Positions 1 through 6,782 of a stretch of DNA of 9,782 bases are shown here, one piece after another (position 1 is the first letter of the stretch; each line of letters begins with the position of its first letter). A model generated the notes under the pieces. That model searched no databases and was not told the DNA's origin. It saw only the letters and a program-made list of their open reading frames with translations. The DNA lies in contig SLPR01000270.1 of assembly GCA_007131895.1 (NCBI GenBank), positions 1-9,782 on the forward strand. Direction: 5' to 3'. The DNA comes from Bacteroidales bacterium. Lineage in GTDB: Bacteria > Bacteroidota > Bacteroidia > Bacteroidales > UBA7960. The position numbers and the translations under genes are program-made.

Positions 1-600
1 GTATTCAAAGAAATGAATTACAAAAACCGGGTTCAGCAAAATGGTGAAAACCAGTCCAAATATAGCACCCCAGAAATGGGCGTCGTGACCTATGTTGTCG
101 TCGGCTTTTTTGGCCATATAAGCTGAGTAAATGAGGTAAAGAATCCCAAATACATAAGAAGGGATGGGGATTGGGAGGAAAATAAACATAACAGACATAT
201 CGGGTCGCATAATGATAGCCGAAAAGAGAATGGCTGAAACTGCTCCGCTGGCTCCCACGGCATTGTAATAATCATGGTCTTTATGCTTTAGGTATGCCGC
301 CAGGGTAGAAAAACCAACACCTCCTATGTATAGCAACACATAAAACAAATTGGCTTTTGCACCAAAATGCATAGAAAAGCTGCTTTCTACTGCGGTTCCA
401 AAAGAAAACAATACAAACATATTGATGAGCAGGTGCATCCAGTCTACATGAATAAGTCCATAACTGAAAAACCGGTAGTATTGCCTGTTGTGGTGAATAA
501 GGTAGGCGTTAAATTTGAGGTTGTAAAATGTTTCCTTGTTGTTGAATGCAAGGTAAGAAGTTACTACTGTTATGAAAATGACAATAAAAGTGATGTACAT
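1..600 (-). CDS. Rhomboid family intramembrane serine protease (3' end cut by window edge)
   Basis: Reading the minus strand from the ATG at 598-600 gives 200 codons without a stop up to the window edge, so the C-terminus is missing. The product is a polytopic membrane protein with the rhomboid hallmarks. HxxxN (H56 to N60, HLLIN) is the oxyanion motif. GASGA holds the nucleophile S118. AHxxGxxxG (A174-H175 to G182) supplies the catalytic histidine H175. Rhomboids cleave transmembrane segments of substrates within the lipid bilayer, and the substrate here is unknown. The fragment starts with a hydrophobic helix (residues 2-19) and has no extra soluble N-terminal domain, so it resembles the minimal six-helix bacterial form. 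All catalytic residues are present and it is probably active. It is divergent from the HAD hydrolase gene, with 145 bp between their starts. The family call is very secure. Confidence 0.93.
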   Translation of the reverse strand, partial: MYITFIVIFITVVTSYLAFNNKETFYNLKFNAYLIHHNRQYYRFFSYGLIHVDWMHLLINMFVLFSFGTAVESSFSMHFGAKANLFYVLLYIGGVGFSTLAAYLKHKDHDYYNAVGASGAVSAILFSAIIMRPDMSVMFIFLPIPIPSYVFGILYLIYSAYMAKKADDNIGHDAHFWGAIFGLVFTILLNPVFVIHFFEY

Positions 601-612
601 ATTTTTTTTGTG

Positions 613-620
613 CAAACCTA
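613..620 (-). promoter_or_regulatory. Possible Bacteroidota -7 element for the rhomboid gene
   Basis: The minus strand reads TAGGTTTG here, matching TAnnTTTG. It ends only 12 nt before the rhomboid ATG, so the transcript would have a leader of about six bases. The core GCAAACCT recurs 20 bp upstream (612-619 and 632-639, plus strand). No clear -33 TTG lies at the expected distance. The real promoter could be further upstream. Confidence 0.3.
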
Positions 621-675
621 AGTTTTTTTTAGCAAACCTGCTAACCTGAAGGTGCGTTGAGTTGGGGAATTATAA

Positions 676-683
676 TAATTTTG
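676..683 (+). promoter_or_regulatory. Probable -7 element for the HAD hydrolase gene
   Basis: TAATTTTG matches the Bacteroidota -7 consensus TAnnTTTG. A TTG at 657-659 could act as the -33 element, although the spacing is slightly short. Transcription would begin near 690 and leave a leader of about 55 nt before the ATG at 746. This is a consensus match only. Confidence 0.45.
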
Positions 684-745
684 CTTGTTAATGGAAGGAT
701 CCACATACGCGTAATAATCATTTTCTAATTTTCAGGTTATTAGCC

Positions 746-1408
746 ATGACAAAAAGCAACATACAAACCATATTATGGGACTGGAACGGAACCCTGCTGG
801 ATGACATCAATCATTGCATAAAGTGCATGAATATTTTATTGAAAAAGCGCAGCTATGAACCTTTAAGCAAAGACAAATATCTTAGTGTTTTCACCTTTCC
901 GGTAAAGGAATATTATGCACGACTGGGATTTGATTTTAGCAAGGAACCGTTTGAGATTCCGGCCGAAGAGTTCATTGTTCACTATAGTGAAGGGCTGCAG
1001 CATGTTCCTCTTTTTGATGATGCAGCTACTTCCCTTGCATTTTTCAAAAAGCTGAAGCTGAAGCAATATATTGTTTCGGCCATGCAACAAGAATCTTTGC
1101 TTCAATCTGTTGATGACAAGGCAATTTCGGGATATTTTGAGAAAATTTCAGGGATCAAAGATAATCTTGCTTTTGGTAAAAACGGAATTGCCCGCAAATT
1201 GATAGAAACCGAAGGAATCATCGCAAAAAACACTTTGTTTATCGGAGACACGCTTCATGATGCAGAGGTTGCTGCAGAAATGGGGATAAACTGCGTTTTA
1301 ATATCTCAGGGACATCAGGAGTCGCAGGTTTTGAAACAAACAGGAAATCCGGTTTTTTCGTCACTTTCAGCCATGACCCGCTGGTTTACAGAAGAAGTAT
1401 CAGGATAA
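746..1408 (+). CDS. HAD-superfamily hydrolase, phosphoglycolate-phosphatase-like, with DWNGT motif I
   Basis: This is a 220-residue soluble protein of HAD subfamily I size. Motif I is D12-W-N-G-T16, with D12 as the nucleophile. Motif II is the serine S111 in IVSAM. The motif III lysine is K145 in FGKNG. Motif IV is G167-D-T-L-H-D172, which binds Mg2+. A helical cap fits between motif I and motif II (about residues 20-90). HAD enzymes of this type usually remove phosphate from small metabolites, and the substrate cannot be told from the sequence. The residue two after the nucleophile, normally Asp and the general acid/base, is Asn14. I recall the same DWNGT variant in many bacterial HAD proteins of unknown function, so it is probably a subclass trait and not decay. 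The ATG at 746 puts motif I at the usual distance from the N-terminus; no Shine-Dalgarno sequence is seen. The gene is monocistronic, ending at a hairpin terminator. Confidence 0.9.
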   Translation: MTKSNIQTILWDWNGTLLDDINHCIKCMNILLKKRSYEPLSKDKYLSVFTFPVKEYYARLGFDFSKEPFEIPAEEFIVHYSEGLQHVPLFDDAATSLAFFKKLKLKQYIVSAMQQESLLQSVDDKAISGYFEKISGIKDNLAFGKNGIARKLIETEGIIAKNTLFIGDTLHDAEVAAEMGINCVLISQGHQESQVLKQTGNPVFSSLSAMTRWFTEEVSG

Positions 1409-1440
1409 AAAAAAGAGGTTGCCAGTGCAACCTCTTTTTT
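1409..1440. terminator. Bidirectional intrinsic terminator between convergent genes
   Basis: GAGGTTGC (1415-1422), loop CAGT and GCAACCTC (1427-1434) form a perfect 8-bp stem. It is flanked by A6 (1409-1414) and T6 (1435-1440), which can extend the stem to 14 bp and give a U-tract on either strand. It begins directly after the HAD stop codon (1406-1408) and lies 31 bp beyond the S41 protease stop, so it can end transcription from both sides. Confidence 0.9.
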
Positions 1441-1471
1441 AGATTATATTATTACAAACCTGAATCTATGG

Positions 1472-3088
1472 CTATTTGTATTTTACATTGAGCCTGTCAA
1501 AGGTATCATCTTCAATAATCTGAATGGCTCGCAGGTATGCTTCGTCCATTTGCATACGCATCTGAATAAACGCGCTAAAGTCCCAAAGATTTCGTGCAAT
1601 AAGGGCTTTTAGCTGAAGACTGAGATATTCATCCTTCATTTTTTCTTCATCTTCTTCCCGCTCAATACCCTGCTTTTCAGCGTGATCATACAATTTGTTG
1701 AGCAGATTATCATCCACCTCAAATCCTTCCATATACCTTTCAATATTGGGGAATCTTCCGGTAAGAGTGGTTCTGTTTTCATTGGCATATTCAATACTGA
1801 ATGTATTGATTGCCCCACTTCTGAGCAACTTTGAATAGTAATTGGACACCCTGTTTGTATCCAGAGGAATAAAGAAATCGGGCATGATACCTCCACCACC
1901 AAATACTTCACGCTGGTTGATTTTGGTGAGATATTTCAAGGAATCAGGAAAATCAATGTTGTCGGGACTTACCAGTTCACCACTTTCCAGCCTAGACATG
2001 AGGTCCCTGTAATACTCTTCGCTACCCTCGTCATAAGGTTTCTGAATGCTTCGGCCTGTAGGAGTCATGTAGCGCGCTGTTGTTAACCTGATGGCACTTC
2101 CATCGGGCAGGTCAAAGGGTCTTTGCACCAGTCCCTTACCAAATGAGCGACGCCCAACGAGCAAACCACGATCCCAATCCTGCAAGGCTCCGGCAACAAT
2201 CTCGCTGGCAGATGCACTACCTTCATTGATCATCACCACAACTTTACCTGTTTTAAAATTGCCTGCGTTGGTTGAGTTAAATTTCTGGGTAGGTGCTGCA
2301 TTTCCTTCGGTATAAACAATAAGCTTGTTACGTTCCATAAATTGGTCTGCCAAATCTATTGCCACATCCAAAAATCCGCCGGAGTTATAGCTCAGGTCAA
2401 GAATCAGGTGTTGCATTCCTTTGCCCAGCAAATCATTAAGGGCATCACGAAACTCGTTCATCGTAGTGCGGGAGAAACGGTTCAGTTTGATATAACCTAT
2501 TTGGGGCGTAGCCATAAAAGCTGCATCCAGAGAATTAATCGGGATTTTGTCTCTGGTAATGGTGAAATCAAGTATGGAGCTGCTTCCCCTTCTGTGGATA
2601 CCCACTTCTACCCTTGTTCCGCGCTCACCTCTAAGGCGTTCCATCACATACTCATTGGTGGCTTTACTACCCGTTGAATTATCACCGTCAATGGTTACAA
2701 TCTTATCTCCGGGCAATATGCCCACTTTCTCGCTGGGACCTCCGGGAACGGGCGATACCACGACAATGGTATCGTTGATAATATTAAATTGTACCCCTAT
2801 CCCGTCAAAGCTTCCCAGCAAAGGCTCATTGGCCCTGCGCAACTCGTCGGCAGAAAGGTATACTGAATGGGGATCCAGCTCTTTAAGCATACCTCGTATG
2901 GCATCTTCTACCAATTCTTCTTCGTCAACCGGATCAACATATGCAAAACCCACAATCCGCAAAGCTCGTCTGAACTTTTCTGAGGGGTCTACGGGAGATT
3001 GACCCAATGAAGGGAAAACAATTGCCAAAAGAACTATGAATACTATGAAACTTTTTAGTCGTTGTCCTGAAATTCTGTTGTTCATCAT
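1472..3088 (-). CDS. S41 family C-terminal processing peptidase (Ctp/Prc-like), PDZ-containing, exported
   Basis: This 538-residue protease begins with an uncleaved-looking hydrophobic signal (residues 11-29, no lipobox cysteine), so it should act in the periplasm. A PDZ domain spans about 93-175 (carboxylate loop region GIGVQF, then ILPGDKI). The S41 protease core follows at about 195-345. The catalytic serine is S293 within GSASASE and the catalytic lysine is K318 in SFGKG. Their 25-residue spacing equals that of Ser430/Lys455 in E. coli Prc. The usual LRGNPGG segment reads LSYNSGG (232-238). Roughly 190 further residues after the core (345-538) are largely charged and helical; a C-terminal extension of this kind fits Bacteroidota Ctp proteins as I recall them. 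The family trims or degrades proteins from their C-termini using the PDZ as sensor. Two consecutive ATGs mark the start; the second would only remove one residue. The gene has its own probable promoter and the bidirectional terminator downstream. Confidence 0.93.
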   Translation of the reverse strand: MMNNRISGQRLKSFIVFIVLLAIVFPSLGQSPVDPSEKFRRALRIVGFAYVDPVDEEELVEDAIRGMLKELDPHSVYLSADELRRANEPLLGSFDGIGVQFNIINDTIVVVSPVPGGPSEKVGILPGDKIVTIDGDNSTGSKATNEYVMERLRGERGTRVEVGIHRRGSSSILDFTITRDKIPINSLDAAFMATPQIGYIKLNRFSRTTMNEFRDALNDLLGKGMQHLILDLSYNSGGFLDVAIDLADQFMERNKLIVYTEGNAAPTQKFNSTNAGNFKTGKVVVMINEGSASASEIVAGALQDWDRGLLVGRRSFGKGLVQRPFDLPDGSAIRLTTARYMTPTGRSIQKPYDEGSEEYYRDLMSRLESGELVSPDNIDFPDSLKYLTKINQREVFGGGGIMPDFFIPLDTNRVSNYYSKLLRSGAINTFSIEYANENRTTLTGRFPNIERYMEGFEVDDNLLNKLYDHAEKQGIEREEDEEKMKDEYLSLQLKALIARNLWDFSAFIQMRMQMDEAYLRAIQIIEDDTFDRLNVKYK

Positions 3089-3243
3089 GTAACTTTTAAT
3101 TAAGTATGGTTTTGTAATACAGCGTTAATCAATAATTTCCCAACATTTTTGTTGTTTGACTCTCTCTGATCTTAAACAAGGGAAATGCATTCCTACCTAT
3201 TAACACATTGAAGAAATTATTGTTTATTTTCTTACATAAACGA

Positions 3244-3251
3244 CAAAAGTA
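3244..3251 (-). promoter_or_regulatory. Probable -7 element for the S41 protease gene
   Basis: The minus strand reads TACTTTTG followed by TCG, a good match to TAnnTTTG. Transcription would start about 145-150 nt before the ATG at 3088. No clear TTG is seen at the -33 position, so the assignment rests on the -7 match and its location in an A/T-rich spacer. Confidence 0.4.
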
Positions 3252-3318
3252 CCCAAATAGCCTAAAGTACCTTAGAAGATTTCATAAAAAAAACATAAAA
3301 GTCCCTGCAATCAGCATT

Positions 3319-3352
3319 TTATCAAAATAAGAAGGCTTCCAATAGCCTCCTC
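3319..3352 (-). terminator. Possible terminator downstream of the alpha/beta hydrolase
   Basis: On the minus strand GAGGAGGCT pairs with AGCCTTCTT around loop ATTGGA. This is a 9-bp stem (3344-3352 with 3329-3337) that includes two G-U pairs. ATTTTGATAA follows it. It lies about 150 bp beyond the hydrolase stop codon. The tail is a weak U-tract, and the hairpin overlaps the end of the possible coding remnant, so the call is tentative. Confidence 0.35.
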
Positions 3353-3500
3353 ATTTCCGTGGTAATAAATCCTCTGGCTGTTATTTTGCCCTCACCCTGA
3401 ATCGGTTGAAGAACAATCTGAGGATCTGCATCTAACTCAGGATTCCTTCAGGGAGTATAATATACAGGTTGAAGTAATGCGGTTTACTTAAACTAAGCAT
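3322..3500 (-). pseudogene. Possible frameshifted coding remnant of unknown function
   Basis: An ATG at 3498-3500 immediately follows the hydrolase TAA and opens 22 codons (MLSLSKPHYFNLYIILPEG, then ILS and a stop). Near 3440 the minus strand switches to another frame that stays open to a TGA at 3322-3324. That frame gives protein-like sequence: NPELDADPQIVLQPIQGEGK, ITARGFITTEMRRLL, and a short hydrophobic end EAFLF. One inserted base near 3440 would join the two parts into a protein of roughly 58 residues. I do not recognise the family. A 40-codon open stretch can arise by chance, so this is a suggestion based on composition, not a demonstrated gene. It might be a decayed gene, a small live gene with a sequencing error, or noise. 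Confidence 0.28.
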
Positions 3501-5846
3501 TTATATGAACCCTATATTGTTCACTGCAACAACGCCATGCGGTACTATGTTAAAATAAAATCCAATGCCCGTAATATTCTCAAAATCAAAATCGGGATGA
3601 TCATCAGCAAACCATTTGAGTGGAAAATAAAAGTGTTGAAGAATGGTTTCTGATGAAGCTGCTGTTTGCATAAAAGCCAGCTTGGTAAGCTGGCGTTCGA
3701 GGGGTGTTTGCAGGAAGGAGCATCTGGAAAGCGGAAATTCAATTATTTGTCCCGATGCATCGCTCAGCCGGATGGTAAAATCAATCATTGTGGGCTCTTC
3801 CTCCTCTGAACTGTCCGACTCATCATCAACCGAACTATCTGATTCGGTTTTGTTCTCTGCATTATTATTGATTGTATTATTGCTTGCATTGCTAAAGGGG
3901 GGGTCAGCGGAGCCACCCGTATCTGCAGCAGAAAATACAAGCATTGCATCCCGCGAGGTTGGCAGCACACCTTTGTCCCATTTAATCTTGAAGGCAGGTT
4001 GCAGTGTGTCACTTTCCCTGGTATTCCATCCCAGAATTACAGCCCGCGAGTCATAATTGCCCCAATTGAGAGATAACGATTCTTCACGCCATGTGCTAAG
4101 GTCTCTGGTACAAATGGTGCTACCTGGCAGGCTGGCTGTGCTTACATCGAGATCTTCCTGAAAGGTGCCAACAAACCTGGTTCCGGCCTCCTCAAACTGT
4201 GTGATATAAATGGTTTCAGGGAGCCAATGGCGTGCCTTGCGGGAATCTCTGAATATGGCCCTGTAGCCATCATTGTTCCTGAGGTGTGCTTCAAGAAAGG
4301 CACTCATAAAAACCTCCGCGATGGTTTGCTGATCTTCTTCATCCAATAATTGTCCAAGATTGAAAAAGTTGATTCGGGGACTTGCACCGTCCTTACTTCC
4401 CCAAACGCTGTTAAACTGCCCGTGATTGGCAGCCCAGATATATACGCCGGCCTTAAAGCCATCAAAGTCGTCAGAAAAAGCAATTCGGTTAAACTGCCTT
4501 AACCCCTGGAATGAACTCACATCAGCATCATGAGAGCCCTGCAAAACCAGGTAGTTGATATTATGCAACGGCGTGCGAATACTCGCCGGCTGGTATTGAC
4601 CATCACTGGGAGCAATGGCTATTACCGCTTTGATGGAAAAATTAAAATCAAAGGTTTCGGTGGCATCGTCGGGGTAAAATGGCAAGGTATTAAACAGAGC
4701 AGCATGAGCAGCTGCTTCTCCTCCGCGCGAATGTCCTATCAAAGCAATATTTTCCATATCCACCCTGTCATAGAATAAATTGTCCTGGTCGTTATTCCAG
4801 TTTTGCCAGAGTTCAATATGCTTCAGCAAAAGCCAGCCCCTGGCATCATTTTCATTATTTAATCCACCAATAATATTGGTATACGTGCCATTGAGAAAAT
4901 TCTGATCAACAGAAGCCATTATGTAGCCCCTTGAAGCAAGCAGTTGTCCAAGGTATTCATAACCCGGATCAGAGAAATCCTGGGCCAGATGATTACCATG
5001 AACTATCAAAACCAATGGAAATGAGCCATCGGCATCCGGATACCAGACCCGGGCATTCAAGGGAAGTTCTTTCTGGTCAAATCCAAAATAGCGGGTACGT
5101 AATTTTCCTCCCATTCCCTTCCAGGAGTCCAGAAAAGTTGATCCATCTACCGATTCGGTTATCAGATCTGCCTGTTCGCCGTATTCAGGTCTTCTTTTAT
5201 CACTACCACTGCCATAGGTAAGGTAGCCTGTTTTATAAGGGCCGCGTCGGGCAGGATTTTCAAGCTTTGATTCTGCGGGTATCTCCGTAGCACGCATGGA
5301 GGCATTTACTGGCATTTCAACATCAGCACCCGGCAATGAAAGCCAGACAACTCCGGCCAAAAGCCCTGCAGAACCAACCAGTACACTTACAATCATCAAA
5401 ACCCTTATGATATTTCTGGCGTAGTGCCAATTCTGCCTGATCAGCCAGATACCGCCTCCCACCAGTGCAAAAGACAGTGCAAAAAAGAAAAAAACCAGAA
5501 GAGTAGACGGACCGTTAAGGCCAAAAAACAAAACAATACCCGGGATTCCGGCTATCATTGCCACGGCAAGCCAAAAAGGAATTCTGCTGATAAGTTTTAT
5601 AAGGGAAAATCCAAGGAATCCAAGCAGAAAAGAAGCTATCAGCAATGCCAGGATGAAAATTAAAACCACTCCTGGCCCGGCGAAATGAAGCATAAGCCAG
5701 GTAGAGACTATCACTGTAATTGCAAAACCAATAAACAAACCTGCTGTTGCACCCGATATTGCCACAGGGCCGGGGGAAAAGTTTTTGCGGAATTTTACGC
5801 CGAGGTTTTTTATAAATCCGATGGTTTTCCTGATGTGTTCTTTCAT
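3501..5846 (-). CDS. Membrane-anchored alpha/beta hydrolase (chlorophyllase/polyester-hydrolase-like fold) with C-terminal beta domain
   Basis: This 781-residue protein begins with a basic segment (1-22), then five predicted membrane helices (about 28-55, 57-80, 91-110, 114-135, 147-170). Basic loops at 82-91 and 138-148 fit the positive-inside rule. That puts the N-terminus in the cytoplasm and the catalytic part in the periplasm. The alpha/beta hydrolase domain (about 255-525) has the oxyanion segment HGNH (283-286), the nucleophile elbow G371-H-S373-R-G-G, an acid at D440 (GSHD) and H475 (NHG), so the triad is complete. Residues 545-781 look like a beta-rich accessory domain, and an Asn-, Asp-, Ser- and Glu-rich linker (about 650-686) sits in the middle of it. 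The substrate is unknown; esters such as lipids, glycans or polymers are possible. The gene lies 211 bp downstream of the CdsA-like gene on the same strand, possibly in the same transcript. The family fold is secure and the substrate is not. Confidence 0.82.
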   Translation of the reverse strand: MKEHIRKTIGFIKNLGVKFRKNFSPGPVAISGATAGLFIGFAITVIVSTWLMLHFAGPGVVLIFILALLIASFLLGFLGFSLIKLISRIPFWLAVAMIAGIPGIVLFFGLNGPSTLLVFFFFALSFALVGGGIWLIRQNWHYARNIIRVLMIVSVLVGSAGLLAGVVWLSLPGADVEMPVNASMRATEIPAESKLENPARRGPYKTGYLTYGSGSDKRRPEYGEQADLITESVDGSTFLDSWKGMGGKLRTRYFGFDQKELPLNARVWYPDADGSFPLVLIVHGNHLAQDFSDPGYEYLGQLLASRGYIMASVDQNFLNGTYTNIIGGLNNENDARGWLLLKHIELWQNWNNDQDNLFYDRVDMENIALIGHSRGGEAAAHAALFNTLPFYPDDATETFDFNFSIKAVIAIAPSDGQYQPASIRTPLHNINYLVLQGSHDADVSSFQGLRQFNRIAFSDDFDGFKAGVYIWAANHGQFNSVWGSKDGASPRINFFNLGQLLDEEDQQTIAEVFMSAFLEAHLRNNDGYRAIFRDSRKARHWLPETIYITQFEEAGTRFVGTFQEDLDVSTASLPGSTICTRDLSTWREESLSLNWGNYDSRAVILGWNTRESDTLQPAFKIKWDKGVLPTSRDAMLVFSAADTGGSADPPFSNASNNTINNNAENKTESDSSVDDESDSSEEEEPTMIDFTIRLSDASGQIIEFPLSRCSFLQTPLERQLTKLAFMQTAASSETILQHFYFPLKWFADDHPDFDFENITGIGFYFNIVPHGVVAVNNIGFI

Positions 5847-5895
5847 AATGCAAATAGATAGTTTGTGTGGGTTTGGGAATAAGACGAATCCAACC

Positions 5896-5921
5896 GGGTT
5901 TTGTTACAAACCCTTTTGTAA
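5896..5921. repeat. Two overlapping inverted repeats upstream of the hydrolase
   Basis: GGGTTT (5896-5901) can pair with AAACCC (5908-5913), and TTACAAA (5904-5910) can pair with TTTGTAA (5915-5921). The two hairpins share bases and exclude each other. They lie 50-75 bp before the hydrolase start, in a 211-bp spacer (5847-6057) in which I see no gene and no convincing promoter. They may be an operator or a leader structure, or chance. Confidence 0.35.
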
Positions 5922-6057
5922 TTTTTCACACTATAGAGACCAGCCTGTCATACACAATCTGAAAAAACCACCTGATTACCATGAATGGTCTTCGCACACT
6001 AAAAGTTGGCATCCTACGGGTAGCAAAGTGCAATTGGCGTTTTCTTGCAAGCACAAT

Positions 6058-6780
6058 TTATGAAATGGAAAGGCTGAAGTAGATATAAACAAAGGAGCCG
6101 GTGACCAGAAAACTGTCAAAGCGGTCCAGAAAGCCTCCATGTCCGGGAATGAGTTGGCTGAAGTCTTTTATTCCAAATTTTCGTTTGGCCAGTGAGGCAA
6201 GCAAATCACCAAAAAATGCTGCTGTTGCCAATCCCAGGCTTAAGAATACCGCTCCTGTAAGATTTGTTTCAATCAGCCCACGTATCATAACAGAAGTAGT
6301 CACAGCAAACAGCACACCCCCTATGGTTCCCTCAAGGGTTTTATTGGGGCTTATGCCGGGCAGAATCTTCCTATTGCCAAACAACTGACCGCTAAGCTGG
6401 CTGAAAGCATCAAAAACAGTGGTCAGAAAAAGGGTGTAAAACAACCATGGGCGATCAAGCAGGGTGAACTGATAAAAAGTAAAAACCAGCAAAGAGAATA
6501 TTAACAAGGAGATAAGTCCTGTAGGATATTTTCCCGAGGAAAACATATTTCGTAAAATTTCATACAATCCGAAAGCCATTATAACCAGGCCTGCATAATG
6601 GAAGTATTGTTTGTTCCATAAAATGGCTATAAACAGTGCATTGATGAGCACCAGGTAAACGAAATATTTAACCCAGCTGGTTTTCCTGAAGGTGGCATCT
6701 TTCTTCCTGTTTACCAGTGCAATCAATACCCCACCCAACAGAAAATACACACCAAGAATACCGTATAAAAATTGCTCCAT
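6058..6780 (-). CDS. cdsA: Phosphatidate cytidylyltransferase (CDP-diglyceride synthase), YnbB-like variant
   Basis: This 240-residue integral membrane enzyme has about seven hydrophobic segments. It is predicted to make CDP-diacylglycerol from CTP and phosphatidic acid. The CdsA signature is present at S196-L-A-K-R, KD (205-206), P212-G-H-G-G and D219-R-F-D222. The one deviation is Ala198, where the pattern has a large hydrophobic residue. An upstream conserved segment reads SPNKTLEG (144-151). The membrane Asp motif that I recall in standard CdsA as DTxAYxxG reads DAFSQLSG (124-131). This resembles the E. coli paralogue YnbB more than the essential CdsA, as I remember those sequences. It is shorter than E. 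coli CdsA (about 285 residues). The start codon lies 2 bp after the stop of the CDP-alcohol phosphatidyltransferase gene, so translation is probably coupled. Function is confident at family level; whether it is the main cellular CDP-DAG synthase is open. Confidence 0.9.
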   Translation of the reverse strand: MEQFLYGILGVYFLLGGVLIALVNRKKDATFRKTSWVKYFVYLVLINALFIAILWNKQYFHYAGLVIMAFGLYEILRNMFSSGKYPTGLISLLIFSLLVFTFYQFTLLDRPWLFYTLFLTTVFDAFSQLSGQLFGNRKILPGISPNKTLEGTIGGVLFAVTTSVMIRGLIETNLTGAVFLSLGLATAAFFGDLLASLAKRKFGIKDFSQLIPGHGGFLDRFDSFLVTGSFVYIYFSLSIS

Positions 6781-6782
6781 TA

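Larger units (their letters stand above)
3089..3500. other. 412-bp region without an intact gene
   Basis: The half nearer 3089 is A/T-rich and is the probable promoter and leader of the S41 protease. It holds a -7 match at 3244-3251 and a small CAACA-TTTT-TGTTG inverted repeat near 3141-3154. The half nearer 3500 is richer in GC and contains a minus-strand stretch with protein-like translation, broken by a frame change, and a hairpin with a T-rich tail. No RNA gene was recognised. Confidence 0.6.

Noticed and set aside
367..621. Plus-strand open frame of 84 codons
   Set aside because: It is antisense to the rhomboid catalytic region, which is the real gene; it has no recognisable domain.
2342..3002. 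Plus-strand open frames (111 and 151 codons) opposite the S41 protease
   Set aside because: They are antisense shadows of a gene with intact catalytic motifs; their translations are Ser/Thr/Pro-rich with no family match.
3125..3190. 21-codon minus-strand frame in the leader of the S41 protease, a possible upstream ORF
   Set aside because: It is too short to judge, has no ribosome-binding signal and no leader-peptide-like run of codons.
5990..6057. Short palindromes (for example ACCAT-GA-ATGGT near 5979 and CTTGCAAG near 6044) as a terminator after the CdsA-like gene
   Set aside because: The stems are 4-5 bp and no T-tract follows on the minus strand.
5785..6063. Plus-strand open frame of 92 codons across the hydrolase start and the spacer to the CdsA-like gene
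   Set aside because: It lies antisense to the well-supported hydrolase N-terminus and the rest reads as low-quality sequence with many Cys, His and Trp and no recognisable domain.
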